From: Micromonospora endolithica | GTDB taxonomy: Bacteria; Actinomycetota; Actinomycetes; Mycobacteriales; Micromonosporaceae | Reading direction: 5' to 3' | NCBI RefSeq assembly: GCF_003626595.1 | Contig: NZ_RBAK01000004.1 | Coordinates: 124,001 to 188,000 of the forward strand | Length of the DNA: 64,000 bases | Shown here: positions 52,669 through 60,650 of the stretch, one piece after another | Layout of the letters: each line of letters opens with the position of its first letter | Numbering within the stretch: the stretch's first letter is position 1 | Made by a program: the position numbers and the translations under genes | The notes under the pieces: generated by a model | Seen by the model: the letters and a program-made list of their open reading frames with translations, nothing else | The model's database searches: none | Told to the model about the DNA's origin: nothing

Positions 52669-52995
52669 CTTGTGACTCCTGTCGGGGGACGGGCCAGGGA
52701 CAGCTCCGGCGCCGCCGCCGAAGACATCGGAGATTGCCATGGCCAGAATTGGTGGTGTCCGGTGGATCCCGGACGTGAGAGCGCTCTCACCGCCCCAGCC
52801 TCACCCCTCATGTCGAAGCTCGTCAATGCGTGCCGCATTTGGTGGAAATCACGACGACGAAGGACCCGGGCCCTGGTTGGGGCCCCGCCCTTCGGTCGTG
52901 AGGTGCTCCGTCGATGGTGCGCCGCGCCCAGCCAGGACACGCGGATTCCCTTCGGCGTTGCTCCGCGCGGTAGCCGGTGGATCGCGGCAGTGCGG
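52669..52995. other. 327-bp gap with one clear operator
   Basis: This gap separates the DUF1996 start from the MFS stop, both on the minus strand. Apart from the palindrome at 52775-52790 I see no gene and no convincing promoter hexamers. Confidence 0.5.
52775..52790. promoter_or_regulatory. LacI-family operator candidate upstream of DUF1996
   Basis: GTGAGAGCGCTCTCAC is a perfect 16-bp palindrome with GAGCGCTC at its centre, the shape of CebR-type LacI operators (for example TGGGAGCGCTCCCA). It lies 107 bp upstream of the DUF1996 start. Confidence 0.65.
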
Positions 52996-54237
52996 CTAGT
53001 TGACCGCGATGCGCAGGCCACGCACCGGTGAGGCGGTGACCAGGGCGAGGCTGAGCACGACGGGCACGGCCAGCACCAGGTACGCGACCCGGACGCCGTA
53101 GGTGTCTGCGGCCAGCCCGCCGATCAGGGCGCCGAACGGAGTACCGCCCCACGCCACCATCCGCCCGGTGGTGTTGACCCGGCCCTGCAGCGCATCGGGC
53201 GTGAGCAGTTGGCGCACGGTGATGCCGTTCGCGTTCACGGTCAGGCGCGCCACGGCCCACATCGCCCACCCGGCCAGCGCCAGGGCGAACACCGACGTGC
53301 CGGCCAGGCCGACGAGGGCCGCGACGAAGATGATGAGCCCCGTGATCGACACCACTCCCTGGCCGGCCCGACGGCTGGCTGCGGGCAGGACGACCGCGGC
53401 GACCAGCGAGCCGGCCGCGGCGGCGGCGTAGAGCAGACCCAGGCGCTGGTCCTCGGGGCCCACGCCGAGAGCCTGGTCGGCGTGGACGACGAGCAGACCC
53501 AGCACGCCGCCGGCGGCGACGTTGAGGCCGAAGCCCGCGGCGGTCAGCGTACGCAGGACCGGCGTACGCCAGAGGTGGTGCACTCCTTCGGCGATCTCGG
53601 CCCGCAGTCGGCGGGCCACCGTCGGCCCCGGGTCCAGGCCAGTCCGGATCTGGGCGAGCAGCACGGCGGACACCAGATAGGTGGCGGCGTCGACGGCCAG
53701 CACCAGGGTGGGGTCGGCGATCGCGGCCAGCAGTCCGGCGGCGGCGGGCGCGGCGATCTCCAGCGCGATCTCGGTGGACCAGATGAGACTGTTCGCCCGG
53801 GTGACCCCCGGCTTGCCGACGATGCGGACGAAGGCGCCCCAGGCCGCGGCGTCGAACCAGCAGAAACCGCAGCCCACGCCGAACGCCACGATGAGCAGGT
53901 ACCAGGGGGCCAGCGCGTCGAACAGCGCGGCGACCGGCACGGTGGCGAGCAGGAGCGCGCAGCACACGTCGGCGACGATCATCATGCGCTTGCGCCGCAG
54001 GCGGTCCGCGGCGGCGCCGGCGAAGAGCCCGAACAACAGGTACGGCAGGGCTTCGAGGCCGACCACCGCCGCGGTCAGCGCCGGGGAGCCGCTCGTACGG
54101 TAGACCAGCAGCGGCAGGGCGACGGCGCTGGCAGCGGTACCGGCGACCGAGACCGATCGGGCGAGGTACCACAGGGAAAAGTCACGGTGGAACAGCCGGT
54201 GTCCTTCGACGCCGGCTGTCGCGACGTGCCGCGTCAC
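52996..54237 (-). CDS. MFS exporter of the YcaO/repeat-peptide locus
   Basis: 413 residues from GTG 54237, 8 bp after the repeat-peptide stop. Twelve hydrophobic segments; the TM2-TM3 loop has AAADRLRRKRMMIVAD and the second half GGLAADTYGVRVA. It is in the MFS_3/enterobactin-exporter-like group with many actinomycete antibiotic exporters. Context makes it the probable exporter of the YcaO-modified product and a self-resistance factor. An upstream frame (to 54369) lies inside the repeat-peptide gene and is not used. Confidence 0.87.
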   Translation of the reverse strand: MTRHVATAGVEGHRLFHRDFSLWYLARSVSVAGTAASAVALPLLVYRTSGSPALTAAVVGLEALPYLLFGLFAGAAADRLRRKRMMIVADVCCALLLATVPVAALFDALAPWYLLIVAFGVGCGFCWFDAAAWGAFVRIVGKPGVTRANSLIWSTEIALEIAAPAAAGLLAAIADPTLVLAVDAATYLVSAVLLAQIRTGLDPGPTVARRLRAEIAEGVHHLWRTPVLRTLTAAGFGLNVAAGGVLGLLVVHADQALGVGPEDQRLGLLYAAAAAGSLVAAVVLPAASRRAGQGVVSITGLIIFVAALVGLAGTSVFALALAGWAMWAVARLTVNANGITVRQLLTPDALQGRVNTTGRMVAWGGTPFGALIGGLAADTYGVRVAYLVLAVPVVLSLALVTASPVRGLRIAVN

Positions 54238-54245
54238 CGCCTGCT

Positions 54246-54599
54246 TCAGGCGAGCACCGCAAGGTGCCGGTCGTCGATGCTGGTCAGTGCGAGGTGCAGG
54301 TCCGTCGCCAGGTCGTCGGCGAGACGAGCCATCGGCGCACCGCCCTCGTCTCCGGGGTGGAAGCAGCACGTACCGCCGCCGCCTCCGGGCCCGCGGTGTT
54401 GCGCCACCGGCTCGTTGTCACCGGGGTGGAAGCAGGCGTACCCGCCGCCGCCGATCCCACCGTGACGAGCAACCAGCTCATCGCCGTCGTCGCCGGGACG
54501 GAAGCACAAGTTGCCGCCACCGCCACCGGGCCCAGGGTGACGAGCCATCAGCTCGTCGTCCCCGGCACCGGGGCGGAAGCGAAATTCGACAGCAGACAT
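54246..54599 (-). CDS. Repeat-containing candidate RiPP precursor (multi-core)
   Basis: 117 residues from ATG 54599 (GAGGGAAAC upstream). After four residues come four imperfect repeats of ~24 residues with the pattern CFRPGDxxDELVARHxGxGGGGG (residues 5-29, 30-53, 54-76, 77-93). Cys occur at 32, 56, 78 and 79, just before each FRPGD/FHPGD. A Gly run (4-5) separates units. Residues 94-117 (ADDLATDLHLALTSIDDRHL) form a charged helix-like tail. With no leader, the tail may be a C-terminal follower as in bottromycin. It starts 7 bp after YcaO and ends 8 bp before the MFS gene, so it is the likely YcaO substrate. Confidence 0.85.
   Translation of the reverse strand: MSAVEFRFRPGAGDDELMARHPGPGGGGGNLCFRPGDDGDELVARHGGIGGGGYACFHPGDNEPVAQHRGPGGGGGTCCFHPGDEGGAPMARLADDLATDLHLALTSIDDRHLAVLA
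54321..54587 (-). repeat. Four in-gene tandem repeats (~72 bp each)
   Basis: The repeat units correspond to nucleotides 54587-54513, 54512-54441, 54440-54372 and 54371-54321. They diverge in sequence but keep phase, so they look like amplified core units rather than recent slippage. The poly-Gly codons are mixed, which argues against simple expansion. Confidence 0.75.
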
Positions 54600-54606
54600 G
54601 TTTCCC

Positions 54607-55869
54607 TCATCTCGCTCGGACCGGATGTGGTCGAGTGATCGTCGCCTGGTCCGGCGACGGCCACAAGTGCCACCCGCGCCCGGTCGGGATGACGGGCACC
54701 CCGTGCCGCACCAGGCTGAAGCGCTCCAGCCCTGGGGCGATCGTGGTGGCCACCGCGATCGGTGAGCCGACGGGCGCGATCTCGCACACGTGGTAGCCGA
54801 TGCCGTGCCGGGCCAGAGCCCGCCCGACGTGCTCCAGCCCCCAACCCGGGCTGCCGTCGCCGGCCACGTCCGCGCGTAGCGGCACCGCCCGCACCGGGCC
54901 GGAGAGCAGTTGGTCGAGTGGCATCGAGGCACATCGTTGCAGGGCCGGCCAGGTCGCCAGACGCTGGCCCGCAGGCGAGCCGGCGGCGGATGGTGAGAGC
55001 GCACAGACCTGGATCAGCTCGCCGAGGGCACGCGACGCGGCGTCGGTGGCCCAGAGCGACGCGCCGGCCCCGAGCCGGGTCGGTTCGCCGTCGGCCGTTC
55101 GGCTGACCGCCAGGTACACCGGCACATCCAGGTCGGTCGTGACGTCGAGCAGGTGCACGGGTGCGCCGGCCGCCCGCTCGGCCTCCGCATGAAGTGAACG
55201 CAACCCGTCCGGCAGATCCCCGACCGGCACGAGGTCGACGTCCGGGACTCCGGCGACGAACCAGCGCAGCAGCGCCTGCCCGAGCCCGTCGTGTTCGATC
55301 AGCTCGCAGAGGCCGTGATAGACGGCCTCCGCCAGGTCGACGCCGGCCGCCGTGCCCAGACTGGACGAGTACCGTAGCAGACTGCGGTACGGCCGGACGT
55401 CGTCACCCGCCACCGGCCACCGGTAGTAGCGCGGATCAGTGAGGAAGGTGGGATAACGGACCCCGCCGTACGAGGCACACGCCGCGACCGCGTCCGGGAA
55501 CTCCGCCGCCCACCGCCGTACGACCAGGTCGGACTCCAGGGCGGACTGTCCGGCCACGACGGTCGCCGACAGTAGCCTGGTGGCGTCCGCGGTCCATCGG
55601 CGGTTGTCCCGGGCTGACATGAGATAGCGCTCCAGGGCCTCGAAGTACGCGCTCGCCGCGCCCTGGTGACCCGTTCCCTTTCCCGCGCCCACGGCGACCC
55701 GTGCTCCGTCCCGGAACAGCGTGACGCGCGTGGTCGGTGACGCGGCCACGCCGAGGACCGCCGCCCGCGCCGTGAGGCCGAGCCGGTTGATCTCGGCCGA
55801 GGCTGTCGCGAGGGCGCACTCCGCGGTTACGGATCGGAACGGCACCGCGCCTCGCCCCGGACGATTCAC
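54607..55869 (-). CDS. Stand-alone YcaO enzyme
   Basis: 420 residues from GTG 55869. TTG 55905 is also open, but TTGACA there could equally be a -35 element; GTG 55845 has GGGGCGAGG upstream. YcaO motifs: GTGHQGAASAYFEALERYLM, SLGTAAGVDLAEAVYHGLCE, LIEHDGLGQALLRW, DLDVPVYLAVSRTADGEPTR, GAGASLWATDAASRALGELI. There is no E1-like, TfuA or dehydrogenase partner. Stand-alone YcaOs in bottromycin biosynthesis make thiazoline or macroamidine without a partner protein. Expected substrate is the adjacent repeat peptide. The ring type (azoline, amidine or thioamide) cannot be told from sequence. Confidence 0.88.
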   Translation of the reverse strand: MNRPGRGAVPFRSVTAECALATASAEINRLGLTARAAVLGVAASPTTRVTLFRDGARVAVGAGKGTGHQGAASAYFEALERYLMSARDNRRWTADATRLLSATVVAGQSALESDLVVRRWAAEFPDAVAACASYGGVRYPTFLTDPRYYRWPVAGDDVRPYRSLLRYSSSLGTAAGVDLAEAVYHGLCELIEHDGLGQALLRWFVAGVPDVDLVPVGDLPDGLRSLHAEAERAAGAPVHLLDVTTDLDVPVYLAVSRTADGEPTRLGAGASLWATDAASRALGELIQVCALSPSAAGSPAGQRLATWPALQRCASMPLDQLLSGPVRAVPLRADVAGDGSPGWGLEHVGRALARHGIGYHVCEIAPVGSPIAVATTIAPGLERFSLVRHGVPVIPTGRGWHLWPSPDQATITRPHPVRAR

Positions 55870-56118
55870 GGCCCGGACTTTCTCAGCGAACTGCCCTGAT
55901 GTCAACGGCTGTAGCGGAATCGTGGCGCGCTGACGCGCCCAGTCGGTCGGTGAGTGGTCGCGGTGGAGACGGTCGCCCGCTTGGCGGGGGCACGGGCGCT
56001 GGTCGGAGAGCGATGGTGAAGCGGCTCAGCGTCATCTTCTTCGTCCTCGAAGCGCGTTGAGCCGCAGTCCAGGCGGCCGTCGCACGCCGGTGGTCGCGCG
56101 AGCGGCGGCAGGGGAACG

Positions 56119-57207
56119 TCAGGAGTCGACCGCTGGGAACGTGACCTGGATCCGCAGTCCGTCCCGGCCGGTGGAGGAGGCGGTGATGATGCCGTCGTGG
56201 GCCCGGGTGATCGAGCGGGCGATCGCCAGTCCGAGGCCCGCGCCGCCGCTGTGGTCGATGCGTCTGCCGAACCTGCGTCGGAACGGCTCGAACAGGGCGG
56301 CGACCTCGTCCGGGGGGACGTCGTCGCCGGTGTTCTCCACGACCAGCGCCGGGTCCGTGCCCACCCGCACCTCCAGGGTGCCTTCGGGTCGGTTGTACTT
56401 CAGGCCGTTCTGCACCAGGTTGACGACCAGTCGTTCCAGCAGCACCTGCTCACCGGCGACCAGTCGGGGGGTCAACCGGCTGATGATCGTGACGCCGGCC
56501 TCCTCGGCCCGGGCCCGGTGGGCGTCGAGCACCGCCGCGACGATCTGGTCGAGCCGAAGTGGGACGCGCGTCTGCAGACCTCGATCGCTCTCGCTGAGCA
56601 CCAGCAGCCCTTCGATCAGGCGTTCGTTGCGCTCGTTGGTTTCCAGCAGTTGCGCGGTGAGTAGCGCGAGCTGGTCGTCGTTGAGCGTACGGGCCATGCC
56701 GACCTCGATGAGGGTGCGCTGGACGGCGAGCGGGGTCCGCAGTTCGTGGGACGCGTCCGCGGCGAACCGGCGCTGGGCTTCGTATCCCACCGCGATCCGG
56801 TCCATCATCTCGTCGATGGCGCGACCCAGGACGGTCAGTTCGTCGCGGCCCGGGCCGGGCTTTAGCCGGTGGCCCAGGTTCTGTGGTCCGACATTGGCGA
56901 TCACCGGCACGAGGTCCCGCAGCGGACGCAGGCACCAACGTACGGCCGGGTAGCCGGCGGCCAGGAGGGCCAGCAGGACGACCACCACGGCGATCGCCAT
57001 GGGGATGCGCGGACGCCGGAACACCTGTGCGCAGAAGAACGAGGCGTCGTTGCCGGGCGCCCGCAACTCTGGTGTGACGCACCAGGACGGGCCGAACTCC
57101 CGCCACAGCGCGAGCAGCAGCTCGGCGACCGTCGTCACGAACGGGGCGATGAGCAGGAGCGTTCCGACGACCAGAAGCATCCGCCGGGCCGGTGAGGGGA
57201 GGCTCAT
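56119..57207 (-). CDS. Sensor histidine kinase (HAMP/HisKA type)
   Basis: 362 residues from ATG 57207, overlapping the response-regulator stop as ATGA. Two membrane helices (~10-34 and 69-88) flank a short extracellular loop with two Cys (CVTPELRAPGNDASFFC). HAMP ~90-140, HisKA with His154 in DASHELRTPL, N-box LVQNGLKYNR, G-boxes ENTGDD and GGAGLGLAIA. Together with the OmpR-type regulator it may control the downstream YcaO locus, from which it is separated by about 250 bp. Confidence 0.92.
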   Translation of the reverse strand: MSLPSPARRMLLVVGTLLLIAPFVTTVAELLLALWREFGPSWCVTPELRAPGNDASFFCAQVFRRPRIPMAIAVVVVLLALLAAGYPAVRWCLRPLRDLVPVIANVGPQNLGHRLKPGPGRDELTVLGRAIDEMMDRIAVGYEAQRRFAADASHELRTPLAVQRTLIEVGMARTLNDDQLALLTAQLLETNERNERLIEGLLVLSESDRGLQTRVPLRLDQIVAAVLDAHRARAEEAGVTIISRLTPRLVAGEQVLLERLVVNLVQNGLKYNRPEGTLEVRVGTDPALVVENTGDDVPPDEVAALFEPFRRRFGRRIDHSGGAGLGLAIARSITRAHDGIITASSTGRDGLRIQVTFPAVDS

Positions 57208-57863
57208 GCCCCGAGCCGGTAGCCGACGCGGGGCACGGTGTGGATCACCGGCGGATCCCCGAGCTTGCGGCGCAGGGTCATCACGGTGGTCCGTACCGTG
57301 TTGGTGAACGGGTCGGTGTGTTCGTCCCAGGCCTGTTCCAGCAGTTCCTCGGCGCTGACCATCCGACCGTCGGCGCGCATCAGTACGTGCAGGACGGCGT
57401 ACTCCTTCGGTGACAACGAGAGCGCCAGCCCGTCGCGGGAGGCCGTGTGCCGGGTGATGTCCAGCACGATCCCGTCCCGCTCGAGCACCGGGGGCAGCGC
57501 CGGGGTGGAGCGCCGGGACAGTGCCTGCAAGCGGGCGACGAGTTCGGCGAAGGCGAACGGCTTGGTCAGGTAGTCGTCCGCGCCGAGGCCGAGACCCTCG
57601 ACGCGCTGCCGGATGCCGGCCGCGGCGGTCAGCAGCAGCACCCGGGTGCCGGCGTCGGAGCCGGCGATCCGCCGGCACACCTCGTCGCCGGTCTTGCCTG
57701 GCATGTCCCGGTCGAGGACGGCCACGTCGTAGCGGTTGACCGCGAGCCGCTCCAGGGCGCTGTCACCGTCGTAGACCACGTCGACGGCCATGGACAACCG
57801 GCGCAGCCCTTCGGCCACCGTGTCGGCCAGCATCCGCTCGTCGTCCGCCATCAGCACCCGCAC
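57204..57863 (-). CDS. OmpR-family response regulator
   Basis: 219 residues from GTG 57863, preceded by GGAAGGAAG; the upstream frame to 57983 lacks a ribosome site. Receiver with D7-D8 and phosphoacceptor D51 (VLDRDMPGKTGDE), Lys in LTKPFAF. C-terminal winged helix ~125-219 (LSLSPKEYAVLHVLM, TNTVRTTVMTLRRKLGDPPV, HTVPRVGYRL). Partner of the overlapping kinase gene. Confidence 0.93.
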   Translation of the reverse strand: MRVLMADDERMLADTVAEGLRRLSMAVDVVYDGDSALERLAVNRYDVAVLDRDMPGKTGDEVCRRIAGSDAGTRVLLLTAAAGIRQRVEGLGLGADDYLTKPFAFAELVARLQALSRRSTPALPPVLERDGIVLDITRHTASRDGLALSLSPKEYAVLHVLMRADGRMVSAEELLEQAWDEHTDPFTNTVRTTVMTLRRKLGDPPVIHTVPRVGYRLGA

Positions 57864-58024
57864 CGCGCTTCCTTCCCCGTCGTTGGTCGTGCCCGCGACC
57901 GCCGCCCGCGAGGCTGCCACCCCTCGCATAAAGAACCCATAAGGACGCCGCTGACGCTCCGCGGACGACCGGAGCCGCAGCATCGGTGCGGTCCTGCTTT
58001 CCGTGCGTACAGGCTGGTGATCCC

Positions 58025-58948
58025 GTGTTCCGACTCGTCACGAAGTGTGCCATGGTCGCCCTGACGGCCACGGCGGTTGCCGTCGCTCCCGTTTCGGCCC
58101 GGCCGGCGTCGGCGATCGCCCACGGTGAGGACACGGCTGACGGTGCGTACCGGTTCTCCGTCCGGTTGACCATGACCGGTCTACCCGTGGCCGGCGGTGG
58201 CACCCGGGACAGTTGGTGCTCCGGTGCGCTGATCGCCCCGCGCTGGGTGATCACTGCCGGCCACTGCTTCCGCGCCTCCGACGGTCAGCGGGTCAGCCGG
58301 GTCGTGGCCGACCGGACCAGTGTCACGGTCGGGCGCACGGACCTCACCGGTCGGGGCGGATACGAGGCCGAGGTGGTCGCGGTCCACCAGGCCGACACCG
58401 CCGACGTGGCCCTCGTCGAACTCGACACCGCGATCACCGACGTGGTGCCGCTGCGGCTCGCCGACACGCCCCCGGTGGCGGGTGAGGTGCTCCGGCTGAC
58501 CGGGTGGGGCTCGATCACCGCCGACGGACTCGTGCCGGCGGGCCGGCTCCAGACCGGCCGGTTCACCGTCGGTCGGGTCGGCGCCGAGGTCATCGAGACC
58601 TCCGGCCGGCAGCCCCGCGCGGACACCAGTCCATGCCCGCACGACTCCGGTGGGCCCTACTTCCGCGAGCAGGCGGACGGCACGGCCGTCCTGGTCGCGG
58701 TCGTCAGCACCGGTCCGGGATGTCCACACCCGGGTCCCGACTTCAGCGCCCGCACCGACATCCTCGGCGACTGGATCGCCGACACGATCGAACCGGCCGA
58801 CGGCCCGGCGCGCTGGATACCAGCGGGATTCGGCGCGAGTGGGGTGCTTGTGCTGGTGTCGGTGGCCCTGGCGACGCTCCGACGCCGACGAGCGGCGGCG
58901 CCGGGGTCGGAGGGGGTACCGGGACGAGATCCCGCGCGACGGGGATGA
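58025..58948 (+). CDS. Secreted trypsin-like serine protease with C-terminal membrane helix
   Basis: 307 residues from GTG 58025, which gives a good signal peptide (TKCAMVALTATAVAVAPVSA). Chymotrypsin-fold triad: His in VITAGHCF, Asp in TADVALVEL, Ser in HDSGGPYF. The C-terminus has a membrane helix (GASGVLVLVSVALATL) and then RRRR, so the protease probably stays attached to the outer face of the membrane. It is divergent from the two-component system. Whether it processes the repeat peptide of the second RiPP locus is an open question. Confidence 0.9.
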   Translation: MFRLVTKCAMVALTATAVAVAPVSARPASAIAHGEDTADGAYRFSVRLTMTGLPVAGGGTRDSWCSGALIAPRWVITAGHCFRASDGQRVSRVVADRTSVTVGRTDLTGRGGYEAEVVAVHQADTADVALVELDTAITDVVPLRLADTPPVAGEVLRLTGWGSITADGLVPAGRLQTGRFTVGRVGAEVIETSGRQPRADTSPCPHDSGGPYFREQADGTAVLVAVVSTGPGCPHPGPDFSARTDILGDWIADTIEPADGPARWIPAGFGASGVLVLVSVALATLRRRRAAAPGSEGVPGRDPARRG

Positions 58949-59092
58949 GCAGATCGCCGCCGATGGCGAGGCGGATCTTCGTATGATGATTCTGCCGAAC
59001 TCGACCGGCTGTCGTCCGAGCAGAACTGACGGCTGTCTCCGCTGATCAGCGTACTTGACTCTCTCCCCGAGGGAGACCTGATCGTTGGGGGT

Positions 59093-59458
59093 ATGGACGT
59101 GAACTCGAAGCGAGGAACTAGGGTCGCCTGGGATGAGTTGCCAGCGGTGATCACGGCATACCTTCCCGCGCACGAGGCCCGGGATACCGGGACGGCCGTC
59201 GGCGCGTTCGCCGCGGACGCTGTGGTGACGGACGAGGGCCGTACCTACCGAGGGTTGGACGAGATCCGGAGCTGGCTCATCAACGGGGGCAGCGAGTACA
59301 CGTACACCACGGATTTTGTCGGTGCACGCCGGGTCGGTGAGGCTGAGTTCGACGTGGTGCAGCATCTGGAGGGGAACTTTCCTGGTGGATCGGCGGACCT
59401 GCACTACCGGTTCGTCCTGGACGGTGCCTTGATCACCCGGCTCACCATCGCACCGTGA
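59093..59458 (+). CDS. SnoaL-like / NTF2-fold protein
   Basis: 121 residues. Cone-shaped NTF2-like pattern: AVITAYLPAHEARDTGTAVG, FAADAVVTDEGRTYRGLDEI, then FVGARRVGEAEFDVVQHLEGNF and LHYRFVLDGALITRL. These small proteins include polyketide cyclases, isomerases and many uncharacterised proteins. The specific activity is not predictable. It precedes the MerR gene by 160 bp. Confidence 0.8.
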   Translation: MDVNSKRGTRVAWDELPAVITAYLPAHEARDTGTAVGAFAADAVVTDEGRTYRGLDEIRSWLINGGSEYTYTTDFVGARRVGEAEFDVVQHLEGNFPGGSADLHYRFVLDGALITRLTIAP

Positions 59459-59618
59459 GCCACGACGCCCGAGGGGTGATCACGGTGGGTGGTGTCCCGG
59501 GCTCCACCCCGCCACAGCGCGGCCGGCTGTGACCTGCTCGCCCCGACGGGCTGCTCGGGTCCGGGTCCACTCGACGGTGACGGCGCGCTGTCGCCCCTCC
59601 CCGAGGGGAGGGACGAGG

Positions 59619-60446
59619 ATGGGGACTGTGACGATGCGGAAGGGCTTGACCATCGGCGAGTTCGCGACCGTGACGCACCTCAGTGTGCGGACCCTGCGGC
59701 GCTATCACGAGTCCGGGCTGCTGACCCCGGCGAGGGTGGACCCGTACACGAACTATCGGTACTACCTGCCCGACCAGATCGCGACGGCGCAGGTCATCCA
59801 CCGTCTCCGCGAGCTCGATGTGCCTCTGGCCGAGGTGAAGTCGATCATCGCGACCGCCGATCCGCACCAGCGCGCCGAACTCATCGCGGGCCACCTGCGC
59901 CGGCTCGAGTCCGAACTCGACCGTACCCGGGCGGCGGTGGTGTCCCTGCGCCAACTGCTGCGGCCCGACGCCGCGGCACTCGACGTCGAACTGCGTTCCG
60001 TCCCGGCGCGGACTGTCGCCGCCATCAGTGCGAAGGTCCGGATCGAGGACTCACTCGCCTGGTTCGACACGGCGATGGACGAGCTGGACTCAGCCTTTCC
60101 GCAGGCCGAACGTGCCGGGCCGCCCGGGGGCCGATACGCCAACGACCTGTTCACCGAGGGTGCCGGCACCCTGACCGTCTTCCGGCCGGTCCGCCGCCCG
60201 CGCGGTGATGGCCGGATCGAGGTTGTCGATCTTCCGGCGACCGATCTGGCGGTGACCGTCCACGCGGGCCCGCACGACGACATCGATGTCAGCTACGGCC
60301 GCCTGGGGGACTGGGTCGTCTCGCATGCCCTGGGCATCGACGGGCCCGTCCACGAGACCTACCTGGCCGGTCCGCGCGACACCGGGGACGCCCGGCGGTG
60401 GCGGACCGAGATCGGCTGGCCCGTGTTCCGGCTCACCCCCGGCTGA
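59619..60446 (+). CDS. MerR-family regulator with GyrI-like C-terminus
   Basis: 275 residues from ATG 59619, with GGGAGGGACGAGG upstream. MerR HTH ~10-75 (LTIGEFATVTHLSVRTLRRY, YTNYRYYLPDQIATAQVIHR) and a coiled coil ~85-115. The C-terminal ~150 residues have the GyrI/BmrR-like ligand-binding pattern (LRSVPARTVAAISAKVRIED, VVDLPATDLAVTVHAGPHDD), which binds hydrophobic cations in BmrR. Target is unknown; the SnoaL-like gene upstream may be part of the unit. Confidence 0.9.
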   Translation: MGTVTMRKGLTIGEFATVTHLSVRTLRRYHESGLLTPARVDPYTNYRYYLPDQIATAQVIHRLRELDVPLAEVKSIIATADPHQRAELIAGHLRRLESELDRTRAAVVSLRQLLRPDAAALDVELRSVPARTVAAISAKVRIEDSLAWFDTAMDELDSAFPQAERAGPPGGRYANDLFTEGAGTLTVFRPVRRPRGDGRIEVVDLPATDLAVTVHAGPHDDIDVSYGRLGDWVVSHALGIDGPVHETYLAGPRDTGDARRWRTEIGWPVFRLTPG

Positions 60447-60650
60447 AGCCAGACGTCGCGCGGTGACGGGTCTCCGAGCCGGAGGCGGTGCGGCCTGCGG
60501 TTCGACCGCAGCGGTCCCGAGGCTGTTCGTCTCCGGTGCCGCACCGCGCCGGTGTGCGGCATTGCCGGTACACCCGGCCGCGCCGCCGCCCGGGCCCTGC
60601 TGCGCCGGCTGCCCCGGGCATGAGACCTGGGGCGCCGACCTCGTCCGGTG

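Larger units (their letters stand above)
52996..57863 (-). other. Second RiPP-like locus: two-component system, YcaO, repeat peptide, MFS exporter
   Basis: Five minus-strand genes in the order response regulator, kinase, YcaO, repeat peptide, MFS. The last three are separated by only 7 and 8 bp; a ~250-bp gap follows the kinase. The content (modifying enzyme, small Cys/Gly repeat peptide, exporter) is that of a minimal RiPP locus. No protease or dehydrogenase gene is in the set. Confidence 0.78.
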
